Positions 35,898 through 43,777 of a stretch of 64,000 nt of DNA are shown here, one piece after another. The translations under genes and the position numbers were made by a program. The stretch is taken from positions 1 through 64,000 of the forward strand of contig NZ_VMOA01000017.1 of the NCBI RefSeq assembly GCF_020662345.1. The letters run 5' to 3'. The notes under the pieces are model-generated. The model did not search any database and had not been told where the DNA came from. It worked only from the letters and a program-made list of their open reading frames with translations. Position 1 is the first letter of the stretch, and every line of letters begins with the position of its first letter. The DNA is from Methylobacterium sp. W2. Its GTDB lineage: Bacteria > Pseudomonadota > Alphaproteobacteria > Rhizobiales > Beijerinckiaceae.

Positions 35898-37493
35898 TTA
35901 CTTCGCCTTCTTGATCACGACCGGACGCAGCAGGAAGGCGGGTACATGCTCGCCCAGGCCCAGCGGCGTGTCCCCCTCTTCGTCGCCCCGGCGGCGGGGA
36001 GCGGGACGGCGTTCGTCGCGGCCACGGTCGGGAGCAGACTTGCGCTGCTCCGCGGCGCGATGATCCTGCGCAGGACGCGACGGCTCGCGACGGCGCGGAG
36101 CCTCCCGCGGTGTCGCTTCACGCGGTGACTCGGCCACCTCCTCGTGAGCGACGGGCTCGGCGACGACGGCCTCGGCCCGTGTGGGTTCGGAACGCCGGGC
36201 GGGCGGGCGCTCGCGGGACGACGAGCGCCGTCCCTCGGGCTTGGCCGCCTCGGAGCGGCCGCCTTCGCCACCGCGCGAGCGCCGCGCGGCATCCCCGCTG
36301 CGTCCTCGATGGCGGGTCCGGGTCTCCCCCTCTTCGACGACATCCGCCGATGGCTCGGCCAGGGTGCCGAGATCGCCTTCGGCCCAAGGGATCGGCTGGC
36401 CGATCAGGCTCTCGATGGCGGTCACCGAGCGCTCGTCGGAACGGGTCACCAGGGTGAAGGCATGGCCGGCGCGACCTGCGCGGCCGGTGCGACCGATGCG
36501 GTGGACGTAATCCTCCGGGTGATGCGGCACGTCGAAATTGAAGACGTGGCTCACCGCCGGGATGTCGAGGCCACGGGCCGCGACGTCACTGGCCACCAGC
36601 AGCGGAACTTCACCCGAGCGGAAGCCGTCGAGGGCGATCGTGCGCGCGCGCTGATCCATGTCACCATGCAGGGCCGCGACGTTGAAACCATGGCTCGCCA
36701 GCGATTTCTGCAGCAGCGCCACGTCGCGCTTGCGGTTGCAGAAGATGAGGCCGTTGTTGAGTTCGGCCTCGCCGCGGATGAGCCGGCGCAGGAGGTCGCG
36801 CTTCTCGTGGCCTTCCGAGCCCGCTGCGACCAGCTTCTGCACGATCGTCGTCGCGGTGGAGGCGGGGCGGGCCACTTCGATCCGCTGCGGGTTGTGCAGG
36901 AACACGTCGGCCAGCCGCTCGATCTCCGGCGGCATGGTGGCGGAGAAGAACAGGGTCTGGCGGGTGAAGGGTACCATCTTCACGATGCGCTCGATATCGG
37001 GGATGAAGCCCATGTCGAGCATCCGGTCGGCCTCGTCGATGACGAGGAGTTCGACGCCGGTGAGCAGGAGCTTGCCGCGCTCGAAATGGTCGAGCAGGCG
37101 GCCGGGCGTCGCGATCAGCACGTCGGCGCCCCGCATCAGCTTGGCATCTTGCTCAGCGAAGGAGACACCGCCGATGATCAGGGCCACGTTGAGCTTATGG
37201 TTCAGGCCGTAGCGGTCGAAATTCTCGACCACCTGGGCCGCGAGTTCGCGGGTTGGCTCCAGAATCAGGGTGCGCGGCATGCGGGCGCGCGCCCGGCCGT
37301 TCTCCAGCAGGGTGAGCATCGGAAGGGTGAAGGCGGCGGTCTTGCCGGTCCCGGTCTGGGCGATGCCGAGCACGTCGCGGCGTGCCAGAACGTGTGGGAT
37401 GGCTTGAGCCTGGATCGGCGTCGGGTCCGTATAGCCCGCGGCCGTGACGGCCTGGAGGACCTTGTCGCTCAATCCGAGGTCGGCAAAAGACAT
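35898..37493 (-). CDS. DEAD-box RNA helicase
   Basis: The 531-residue protein has all DEAD-box motifs: the Q motif GYTDPTPIQAQAIP, Walker A AQTGTGKT (45-52), PTREL, DEAD (153-156), SAT (184-186), ARGLD and HRIGRTGRAG. After about residue 395 a long, charged Arg/Glu/Pro tail follows, typical of RhlE-like helicases of alphaproteobacteria, which function in ribosome assembly or RNA decay, often in the cold. The gene is divergent from the NCS1 transporter gene across a 307-base gap. Confidence 0.95.
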   Translation of the reverse strand: MSFADLGLSDKVLQAVTAAGYTDPTPIQAQAIPHVLARRDVLGIAQTGTGKTAAFTLPMLTLLENGRARARMPRTLILEPTRELAAQVVENFDRYGLNHKLNVALIIGGVSFAEQDAKLMRGADVLIATPGRLLDHFERGKLLLTGVELLVIDEADRMLDMGFIPDIERIVKMVPFTRQTLFFSATMPPEIERLADVFLHNPQRIEVARPASTATTIVQKLVAAGSEGHEKRDLLRRLIRGEAELNNGLIFCNRKRDVALLQKSLASHGFNVAALHGDMDQRARTIALDGFRSGEVPLLVASDVAARGLDIPAVSHVFNFDVPHHPEDYVHRIGRTGRAGRAGHAFTLVTRSDERSVTAIESLIGQPIPWAEGDLGTLAEPSADVVEEGETRTRHRGRSGDAARRSRGGEGGRSEAAKPEGRRSSSRERPPARRSEPTRAEAVVAEPVAHEEVAESPREATPREAPRRREPSRPAQDHRAAEQRKSAPDRGRDERRPAPRRRGDEEGDTPLGLGEHVPAFLLRPVVIKKAK

Positions 37494-37726
37494 ATGCTGA
37501 TGTGAACCGTTGCGCGCGGGAACTCATACCGGTCCGCGCGGAGAAGATCCGTCGTGAGCCAGGCTTCGAGGTCCGTTCGAACACTAGACCAGCCGCGCAC
37601 ACGCGTTGCGGGACACTTAGAGCCTTGAGGTGTCTTGTCAATCGACCACTGGCCGAGCACCCTCGCTTATCCGGTGCATACCGCACCCGACGAGATGTTA
37701 GCCGAGCGATCGGGGTACCGCCAAGC

Positions 37727-37742
37727 TGGCACATGCCCTGCT
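37727..37742 (+). promoter_or_regulatory. Candidate sigma-54 promoter for the NCS1 transporter
   Basis: TGGCACATGCCCTGCT matches the -24/-12 pattern (TGGCAC-N5-TTGCW) with one mismatch and the correct 12-base GG-to-GC spacing. It lies 59 bases upstream of the transporter ATG, which has a strong AAGGAGG. The other sequence of the 307-base gap (37494-37800) shows no gene. Nitrogen control would suit uptake of a nitrogen-rich ring compound. Confidence 0.6.
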
Positions 37743-37800
37743 TGACCCGACTCTCATCGGACATGGGCTTCGGCCCTCTCGACAAAGGAGGACCGGGCCC

Positions 37801-39303
37801 ATGTCACACAGCGCGTCGATCTCTGAGCCGGCCGCGTCCGGAGGTGCCGTCCCCACATCCCATGCCGACGTGGTGATCAAGCCCGGCTACGACGACCGCC
37901 TCACCAACGAGGATCTGGCCCCCCTCAGGAAGCAGACCTGGGGCACCTACAATTTCTTCGCCTTCTGGATGTCGGACGTCCACAGCGTCGGCGGCTACAT
38001 CACGGCGGGCAGCCTGTTCTCCCTCGGCCTCGTGAGCTGGCAGGTGCTGGTCTCGCTGCTCGTCGGCATCCTCATCGTGCAATTCTTCTGCAACCTCGTC
38101 GCCAAACCGAGCCAGGTCACGGGCACGCCCTATCCGGTGATCTGCCGGGCCTCCTTCGGCGTGAAGGGCGCCAACATCCCCGCCATCATCCGGGGCCTCA
38201 TCGCTGTCGCCTGGTACGGCATCCAGACCTACCTCGCCTCCAGCGCCTTCATGATCGTGGCCCTGCGCTTCTATCCGGAGCTGAAACCCTATGCCGACGT
38301 GACCCAGTTCGGCTTCGCCGGCCTGTCGAGCCTCGGCTGGGCGGCCTTCATGGCCCTGTGGGTGATCCAGGCCCTGGTGTTCTGGCGCGGCATGGAGGCC
38401 ATCCGCAAGTTCATCGATTGGGCCGGCCCCGCCGTCTACGTGGTGATGATCGCGCTCGCGATCTACCTCGTGGCCAAGGCCGGCGTCTCGAATGTCGGCC
38501 TCACCCTCGGCGAGGTGAAATACCAGGGCTGGGACGCCCTGCCGGTGATGATCAACGCGGTCGCCCTGGTCGTCTCGTACTTCTCCGGTCCGATGCTGAA
38601 TTTCGGTGACTTCTCACGCTACGGAAAGTCGTTTCCCGCGGTGAAGGCCGGCAATTTCTGGGGCCTGCCGGTGAACTTCATCGGCTTCTCGCTGCTCACC
38701 GTCATCACCACCTCGTCGACGCTCCCGGTCTTCGGCCACCTCATCATCGATCCGGTGGAGACGGTGAGCAAAATCGACAACACCTACGCGGTGGTGCTTG
38801 GCGCCTTCACCTTTATGACGGCGACGATCGGCATCAACATCGTGGCGAACTTCGTCTCGCCGGCCTTCGACTTCTCGAACGTGGCGCCGCAGCACATCAG
38901 CTGGCGCATGGGCGGCATGATCGCGGCCGTGGCCTCGATCTTCATCACCCCGTGGAACCTCTACAACAACCCAGCCGTGATCCATTACACGCTCGACATC
39001 CTCGGCGCGTTCATCGGCCCGCTCTTCGGCATCCTGATCGCCGACTTCTTCGTGGTGCGGAAGCAGCACGTCGTCGTGGACGACCTCTACACGATGAGCC
39101 CCACGGGCACGTATTGGTATGATGGCGGCTATAACCGCGCCGCCATCTTCAGCGTCATTCCCTCCGCCCTGGTGCCGGTGCTCTGCGCCGTCATCCCGGC
39201 CCTGGGAAGTCTGGCGAATTTCAGCTGGTTCATCGGCGTGGCCCTGGGCTTCTCGATCTATCTCGTCCTGATGCGTAAGACGGCGGTCGCGGCCAAGGCC
39301 TGA
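37801..39303 (+). CDS. NCS1-family nucleobase/hydantoin-type transporter
   Basis: The 500-residue protein has about 12 membrane spans and the NCS1 hallmarks: NEDLAPLRKQTWGTYNFFAFWMSDVHSVGGY near the N-terminus (split here as the helix-1 region), GTPYPVICRASFGVKGANIPA, and GPMLNFGDFSRYGKS. Family members take up cytosine, allantoin, uracil or hydantoins with sodium or protons. The next gene, a hydantoin-racemase-like protein, and the sigma-54-like promoter favour a nitrogen-source ring compound, but the exact substrate is an inference. No catabolic hydantoinase or allantoinase adjoins. Confidence 0.92.
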   Translation: MSHSASISEPAASGGAVPTSHADVVIKPGYDDRLTNEDLAPLRKQTWGTYNFFAFWMSDVHSVGGYITAGSLFSLGLVSWQVLVSLLVGILIVQFFCNLVAKPSQVTGTPYPVICRASFGVKGANIPAIIRGLIAVAWYGIQTYLASSAFMIVALRFYPELKPYADVTQFGFAGLSSLGWAAFMALWVIQALVFWRGMEAIRKFIDWAGPAVYVVMIALAIYLVAKAGVSNVGLTLGEVKYQGWDALPVMINAVALVVSYFSGPMLNFGDFSRYGKSFPAVKAGNFWGLPVNFIGFSLLTVITTSSTLPVFGHLIIDPVETVSKIDNTYAVVLGAFTFMTATIGINIVANFVSPAFDFSNVAPQHISWRMGGMIAAVASIFITPWNLYNNPAVIHYTLDILGAFIGPLFGILIADFFVVRKQHVVVDDLYTMSPTGTYWYDGGYNRAAIFSVIPSALVPVLCAVIPALGSLANFSWFIGVALGFSIYLVLMRKTAVAAKA

Positions 39304-39320
39304 CCGGAGATCGATCCCCG

Positions 39321-40049
39321 TTGCGCATCCTGCTGATCAACCCCAACACGACCGAATCCGTCACCGACCTCGTCGCCGGGCACGCACGGCGGGTGGCGGG
39401 CGACGCCGCCGAGTTCGTGCCAGTTACCGGGCGCTTTGGCGCCCGGTACATCGCCAGCCGTGCAGCCTCCGTGATCGCGGCCCATGCCGCCCTCGATGCG
39501 CTGGCCGAGCATGCGGAGGGCTGCGACGCGGTCTATCTCGCCTGTTTCGGCGATCCGGGGCTCGGGGCACTCCGCGAGATCTCCCCCCTTCCGGTGGTGG
39601 GGATGGCGGAAGCCTCGTGCCTTGCCGCCACGGCGCGGGGAGGGCGCTTTGCCATCGTCACCGGGGGCGCCCTGTGGGGGCCGATGCTGGAGGAATTCGT
39701 GGCGGGGATCGGCCTATCCGACAAACTCGCCGCCATCCGCACCATCGCCCCCACGGGAGACCGCATCGCCCGGGACCCCGAGGCGGCCCTGGCGGATCTG
39801 GCCGCCGCCTGCACCACCTGCGCCCTCCGCGACGGGGCGGATGTGGTGATCCTCGGCGGAGCGGCGCTCGCCGGCCTCGCCGAACGCATCCAGCCGCAGG
39901 TGCCGGTGCCCGTCCTGTGCTCGGTGGAAGTGGGCACCCGCGCGGTCCTTGCCGCCGCGATCTGCGGCTTGCCGCCGGGCCAGCCGGCGCCGTCCATCGA
40001 GAGCATCGGCCTGTCGCCAGCCCTGACCGAGCGGCTGGCGCAGGACTGA
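39321..40049 (+). CDS. Asp/Glu/hydantoin racemase family protein
   Basis: The 242-residue protein is of the aspartate/hydantoin racemase fold, with RILLINPNTTESVTDLV at the start, the first catalytic Cys in AVYLACFGDPGLGALRE and the second near VVILGGAALAGLAERI/VPVLCSVEVG. Two Cys residues act as acid and base in the family. Following the NCS1 transporter by 17 bases, it probably works on the same compound. A TTG start at 39321 fits the conserved N-terminus, with GGAG about ten bases upstream. Confidence 0.86.
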   Translation: MRILLINPNTTESVTDLVAGHARRVAGDAAEFVPVTGRFGARYIASRAASVIAAHAALDALAEHAEGCDAVYLACFGDPGLGALREISPLPVVGMAEASCLAATARGGRFAIVTGGALWGPMLEEFVAGIGLSDKLAAIRTIAPTGDRIARDPEAALADLAAACTTCALRDGADVVILGGAALAGLAERIQPQVPVPVLCSVEVGTRAVLAAAICGLPPGQPAPSIESIGLSPALTERLAQD

Positions 40050-40114
40050 AGGCGACCCGCAGCCGGTGCCCCTGCGTGCCGGAAGGCACTTGCGGGCGGC
40101 CACCGGATCAGCTT

Positions 40115-40131
40115 ACTTTGCGATACAAAGT
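40115..40131. promoter_or_regulatory. Palindromic operator, copy 1
   Basis: ACTTTG-CGATA-CAAAGT is a perfect 6+5+6 palindrome 17 bases before the membrane protein ATG. A TTGCGG box at 40090 and TTACTT at 40113 could form the promoter, so the site would overlap the -10 element. The same palindrome recurs at 41152-41168 after the adjacent regulator gene. Confidence 0.75.
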
Positions 40132-40148
40132 TAAACTGGGAACATCGG

Positions 40149-40760
40149 ATGTCCGATCTCGACAAGGCCCTGGCCGATATCGTGGCGATCCGCGCGCAGC
40201 TCGCCCGCGGCGACGCCTTCTGCGGGCTCGGACCCTCCGCCATCGCCGCCACGGGCATCCTCGCCCTCGGCACCGCCCTGGCGCAGCATGTCTGGCTCGA
40301 CGACCCGACCGGGCAGCCGCTGCTGTTCCTCGGCGGCTGGATCGCCGCCGCCCTGGCCTCCGCCGGTCTCATCGGTGCCGAGATGCGAGCCCGTTCGCGG
40401 CGCGACCATGCAGGGCTCACCGACACGGCGATCGTGAACGCGGTGGAGCAGTTCCTGCCCGCGGGCGCGGCGGGCGCCCTTCTCGCCCTGGTCCTAGTGC
40501 GGGTCTCGCCGGACAACCTCTGGATGCTGCCCGGCCTGTGGCAGGTGCTCGTCAGCCTCGGGCTCTTCGCCTCGGTGCGGTCCCTGCCGAAGGGCGTCGC
40601 ACTGCCCGGCGCCTGGTACATGGTGGCGGGCCTCGCCGTGCTCATGCTGGCGAGCACCGACCGCGTCCTCTCGCCCTGGACCATGGGCCTGCCCTTCGCC
40701 ATCGGCCAGTTCCTCATGGCGGCGATCCTCTACCGTGCCCGGGAGGAGACCGATGCCTGA
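40149..40760 (+). CDS. Six-span membrane protein paired with a regulator
   Basis: The 203-residue protein has a short soluble head (DLDKALADIVAIRAQLARGD) and about six hydrophobic spans, e.g. IAATGILALGTALAQHVWL, GWIAAALASAGLIGAEM and LWQVLVSLGLFASVRSLP. No known family is recognised, but small membrane proteins of this type are often found just before a winged-helix regulator. Its stop overlaps the regulator start by eight bases, so they are translated together. The palindrome at 40115 lies at its promoter. Confidence 0.8.
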   Translation: MSDLDKALADIVAIRAQLARGDAFCGLGPSAIAATGILALGTALAQHVWLDDPTGQPLLFLGGWIAAALASAGLIGAEMRARSRRDHAGLTDTAIVNAVEQFLPAGAAGALLALVLVRVSPDNLWMLPGLWQVLVSLGLFASVRSLPKGVALPGAWYMVAGLAVLMLASTDRVLSPWTMGLPFAIGQFLMAAILYRAREETDA

Positions 40761-41121
40761 GGCCCCCTTCGCTTATGACGGCCTCGACCGGGTCATCCAC
40801 GAGAAGGCCCGGCTCGGCCTCCTCACCTCGCTGATGGCGGCACCGAAGGGCCTCGCCTTCGGCGACCTGAAGCAACTCTGCGGCCTCACCGACGGCAATC
40901 TCAGCCGCCACCTCCAGGTGCTGCAGGAGGCCGGCCTCGTGGAAATCCGCAAAGGTCATGGCACGGGCCAGGGCGGCACGCGGCCGCTCACCACCTGCCA
41001 CCTGACGCAGGCCGGGCGCACGCGCTTCCTCGATTACCTCGCCGTCCTCGAACAGGTGGTCCGGGACGCCGCCAAGGCCGCCGAAACCGCGAGCCTCCCT
41101 CTCGTCGCCCGACCGGCCTGA
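40753..41121 (+). CDS. Winged-helix transcriptional regulator (HTH_34-like)
   Basis: The 122-residue protein has a winged helix: [57 protein letters not shown] spans residues 10-65, with the recognition helix in [12 protein letters not shown], followed by a [20 protein letters not shown] helix. This resembles MarR/ArsR-like single-domain regulators of the HTH_34 type. It is flanked by two copies of ACTTTG-N5-CAAAGT, upstream of its operon and at the next gene's start, which makes it the obvious binding protein. Confidence 0.9.
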   Translation: MPEAPFAYDGLDRVIHEKARLGLLTSLMAAPKGLAFGDLKQLCGLTDGNLSRHLQVLQEAGLVEIRKGHGTGQGGTRPLTTCHLTQAGRTRFLDYLAVLEQVVRDAAKAAETASLPLVARPA

Positions 41122-41151
41122 CGCCCGAAATCCGTCTTTTTTTGCCAAGGA

Positions 41152-41168
41152 ACTTTGTGATGCAAAGT
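41152..41168. promoter_or_regulatory. Palindromic operator, copy 2, over a start codon
   Basis: ACTTTG-TGATG-CAAAGT has the same arms as the site at 40115 and the same five-base spacing. The spacer contains the ATG (41160) of the cis-prenyltransferase, and AAGGA lies directly before it. As DNA it can be an operator; as RNA the arms could fold over the start codon. Confidence 0.7.
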
Positions 41169-41870
41169 GAACAGACACCCGGCCTGCATGTCGGGATCAT
41201 CATGGACGGCAACGGGCGCTGGGCCTCGGCGCGCGGCCTGCCCCGCGCGCTCGGCCACAAGGAAGGTGTCGAGACGATCCGCCGGATCGTCGAGGCAGCG
41301 CCGAAGCAGGGGATCGGCACCCTCACCCTATACGCCTTCTCCTGCGATAACTGGCGTCGGCCGGAAGCAGAGGTCTCCGCCCTGATGGGTCTGCTCCGGC
41401 TCTATCTCCGCAACGAGGTCTCCCGATTGATGGAGAACGGCGTGCGGCTCAGCGTGATCGGCCGGCGCGACCGTCTGCCGGAAGGCCTCGCCACCGCCAT
41501 CGGCCGCGCGGAGGCCGCGACCCTCGCGGGCAAGGCCCTGCATCTGCGGATCGCCGTCGATTACTCGGCCCGCGACGCCATCCTCGCCGCCGCCCTCGCC
41601 GGCGCCGGCGATCCCGGCATGACCCGCGCCGCCTTCTCGACCCTGGTGACGGGCGATGCCTGCGTTCCCGAGGTGGATCTCGTGATCCGTACCAGCGGCG
41701 AGCAGCGCCTCTCCGATTTCCTGCTCTGGGAGAGCGCCTACGCCGAACTCCACTTCACGCGCCGCCACTGGCCCGATTTCGACGCCACCGACCTCGAAGA
41801 GGCGCTCGCCGCCTACCGGTGCCGCGACCGCCGATTCGGCGGATTGGATGCCGCGTCCGCCGCCGCCTGA
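41160..41870 (+). CDS. Cis-prenyltransferase (UppS-like), second-type copy
   Basis: The 236-residue protein has the conserved cis-prenyltransferase blocks: [11 protein letters not shown] with catalytic Asp16, [12 protein letters not shown], and [21 protein letters not shown] (177-197). It should join isopentenyl diphosphate units into a Z-polyprenyl diphosphate. Genomes of this type normally carry uppS beside frr and cdsA; those genes are not here, so this is probably a paralogue. ATG at 41160 has AAGGA eight bases upstream. A 29-base gap leads to the radical SAM gene. Confidence 0.9.
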   Translation: MQSEQTPGLHVGIIMDGNGRWASARGLPRALGHKEGVETIRRIVEAAPKQGIGTLTLYAFSCDNWRRPEAEVSALMGLLRLYLRNEVSRLMENGVRLSVIGRRDRLPEGLATAIGRAEAATLAGKALHLRIAVDYSARDAILAAALAGAGDPGMTRAAFSTLVTGDACVPEVDLVIRTSGEQRLSDFLLWESAYAELHFTRRHWPDFDATDLEEALAAYRCRDRRFGGLDAASAAA

Positions 41871-41899
41871 GAGAATCGAGACAGGAGAGAGGGGAAGCC

Positions 41900-43438
41900 A
41901 TGCGCATCGTCCTCGTCAACGTGCCCCACCCGGCCATCGGCAGCCGCATTCCCGACGACCATCTCCCACCCCTGGGGCTTCTCGCCATCGGCGGCCCGCT
42001 CATCGACGATCGGCACGAGGTACGCCTGATCGACGGCGAGTTCGGCCCGATGGACCCGGACGCCATCGTCGCGGAGGCTCTGGCCTTCCGTTCCGATGCC
42101 GTCCTGTTCGGGCATTCCGGCTCGACCTCGGGCCATCCGGTGATCGCCGACATCGCATCTCGACTGGCGCGCTGCCGCCGGGATCTCACCATCGTCTATG
42201 GCGGGGTGTTTCCGACCTACCACTGGCGCGAGATCCTGAAGGACGAGCCCTACGTCACCGCCATCGTGCGCGGGGAGGGCGAGGAGACGGCACGACGCCT
42301 GATGGCTGCGCTCTCAGCGGGAGCGCCCCTCGCCTCCGTGCCGGGCATCGCCTTTCGCAGTGGCGACGGTCCCCATGCCACGCAGGCCGTGCCGGTGATT
42401 CGCGACCTCGACGCCTACCGCGTCGGGTGGGACCTGATAGACCATGCCCGCTACAGCTACTGGGGCGGCCTGCGAGCCGTCGTCGTGCAGTTCTCACGCG
42501 GCTGTCCGCATCTCTGCAATTATTGCGGTCAGCGCGGCTTCTGGACCCGCTGGCGTCACCGCGACCCGGTCAAGTTCGCGCGGGAACTCGCTCGGCTCCA
42601 TCGCGACCACGGGGTACGGGTCATCAACTTTGCCGACGAGAACCCCACCGTCTCTAAGAAAGCGTGGCGGGTCTTCCTCGAAACGCTGATCGCGGAGGAT
42701 GTCGACCTCATCCTGGTGGGCTCGACCCGCGCCGACGACATCGTGCGCGACGCCGACATCCTGCATCTCTATAAGCGCGCCGGCTGGACGCGCTTCCTCC
42801 TCGGGCTTGAAAGCACCGACGAGGCGACGCTCGCGCGCATCAGGAAGGGCGGCGCCACTACCACGGACCGCAAGGCGATCCGCCTTCTTCGCCGCCATGG
42901 CATCCTCTCCATGGCGACCTGGGTCGTCGGGTTCGAAGAAGAGACGGATCGGGATTACTGGCGCGGCCTGCGCCAGCTCCTGTCCTACGATCCAGACCAG
43001 ATCCAGATGCTCTACGTGACGCCCCATCGCTGGACACCGTATTTCGGCATCGCCGCGAATCGGCGGGTGATCCAGACCGATCGTCGCCGCTGGGACTACA
43101 AGCATCAGGTGCTGGCGACTCGGCATATGGCGCCGTGGCGGGTGCTGCTGTGGTTCAAGATGATCGAGTTGGTGGTTCAGGCTCGCCCACGTGCGCTCGC
43201 GCGGGTGCTGCTCCATCGCGATGCGGGGCTGCGCCATGCCATGCGCTGGTACACGCGGATGGGGCGTCGTGTATGGCCCTATGAGATCAGGAACTTCCTG
43301 CGCGACCCGTTGGTGAAGAACGGGCCGAGTGTCGCCGAGTTCTGGGGCGATCCGCAGGAGAGCGAGGAGGAAGCCATGGTGGCGGCCCACACGGAACGTC
43401 GCCCCGGACTCGCGAGCCGCCGCTCCGATACGGCGTAA
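41900..43438 (+). CDS. B12-binding-type radical SAM protein, BchE-like
   Basis: The 512-residue protein has an N-terminal cobalamin-binding-like domain (residues 1-160; IVLVNVPHPAIGSRIPDDHL, GHSGSTSGHP, VYGGVFPTYHW), a radical SAM domain with Cys202, Cys206 and Cys209 (RGCPHLCNYCGQRGFW), and a C-terminal helical part. It belongs to the broad class that includes BchE (Mg-protoporphyrin ester cyclase) and P-methylases; proteins like it from Methylobacterium are sometimes annotated as BchE. No bch gene adjoins; the neighbour is a prenyltransferase, so another lipid substrate is possible. AGGAGAGAGG lies upstream. Confidence 0.8.
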   Translation: MRIVLVNVPHPAIGSRIPDDHLPPLGLLAIGGPLIDDRHEVRLIDGEFGPMDPDAIVAEALAFRSDAVLFGHSGSTSGHPVIADIASRLARCRRDLTIVYGGVFPTYHWREILKDEPYVTAIVRGEGEETARRLMAALSAGAPLASVPGIAFRSGDGPHATQAVPVIRDLDAYRVGWDLIDHARYSYWGGLRAVVVQFSRGCPHLCNYCGQRGFWTRWRHRDPVKFARELARLHRDHGVRVINFADENPTVSKKAWRVFLETLIAEDVDLILVGSTRADDIVRDADILHLYKRAGWTRFLLGLESTDEATLARIRKGGATTTDRKAIRLLRRHGILSMATWVVGFEEETDRDYWRGLRQLLSYDPDQIQMLYVTPHRWTPYFGIAANRRVIQTDRRRWDYKHQVLATRHMAPWRVLLWFKMIELVVQARPRALARVLLHRDAGLRHAMRWYTRMGRRVWPYEIRNFLRDPLVKNGPSVAEFWGDPQESEEEAMVAAHTERRPGLASRRSDTA

Positions 43439-43447
43439 CGAAAGCCT

Positions 43448-43645
43448 TCAAACGCAAAAGAAGAAGATTCCGAAACTCGCGAGGAATCCCGCCAGAGACA
43501 CCGCCGAGAGGGCGAGGAATTTTGAGGATGCGGCCGCTCTGTCGTCGGGGCCGTCCTCAATGGGCGAGAAGGCACGGCCGGCGGCCTGAGATGCGCGGAT
43601 GAGATCGTCGTGGCGGACCATGCTCAAGGCTGCGGACGGCGCCAT
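43448..43645 (-). CDS. Small membrane protein, function unknown
   Basis: Sixty-five residues from the ATG at 43645, with GGGAG six bases upstream. A polar first half (DLIRASQAAGRAFSPIEDGPDD) is followed by one hydrophobic helix near the C-terminus (KFLALSAVSLAGFLASFGIF). It is convergent with the radical SAM gene and divergent from phoX. No homologous family is recognised. Confidence 0.55.
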   Translation of the reverse strand: MAPSAALSMVRHDDLIRASQAAGRAFSPIEDGPDDRAAASSKFLALSAVSLAGFLASFGIFFFCV

Positions 43646-43712
43646 GTCGCTCTCCCATCGCTTCGTTCTATGTGCGGAAACGCACAACCCGTGAGGTGGT
43701 TCCCGAACCCGC

Positions 43713-43730
43713 TCGTCATCCCCCCGCCAT
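43713..43730 (+). promoter_or_regulatory. Weak PHO-box-like direct repeat before phoX
   Basis: TCGTCAT, CCCC and CCGCCAT reproduce two CTGTCAT-like heptamers at the required 11-base period, each with five of seven matches. The site lies 48 bases before the phoX ATG. The match is marginal and the call depends on context. Confidence 0.35.
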
Positions 43731-43777
43731 GTCCGGCTCTTACGATTTCCCGACCTAAGTCACAGGACGCGTTCACC

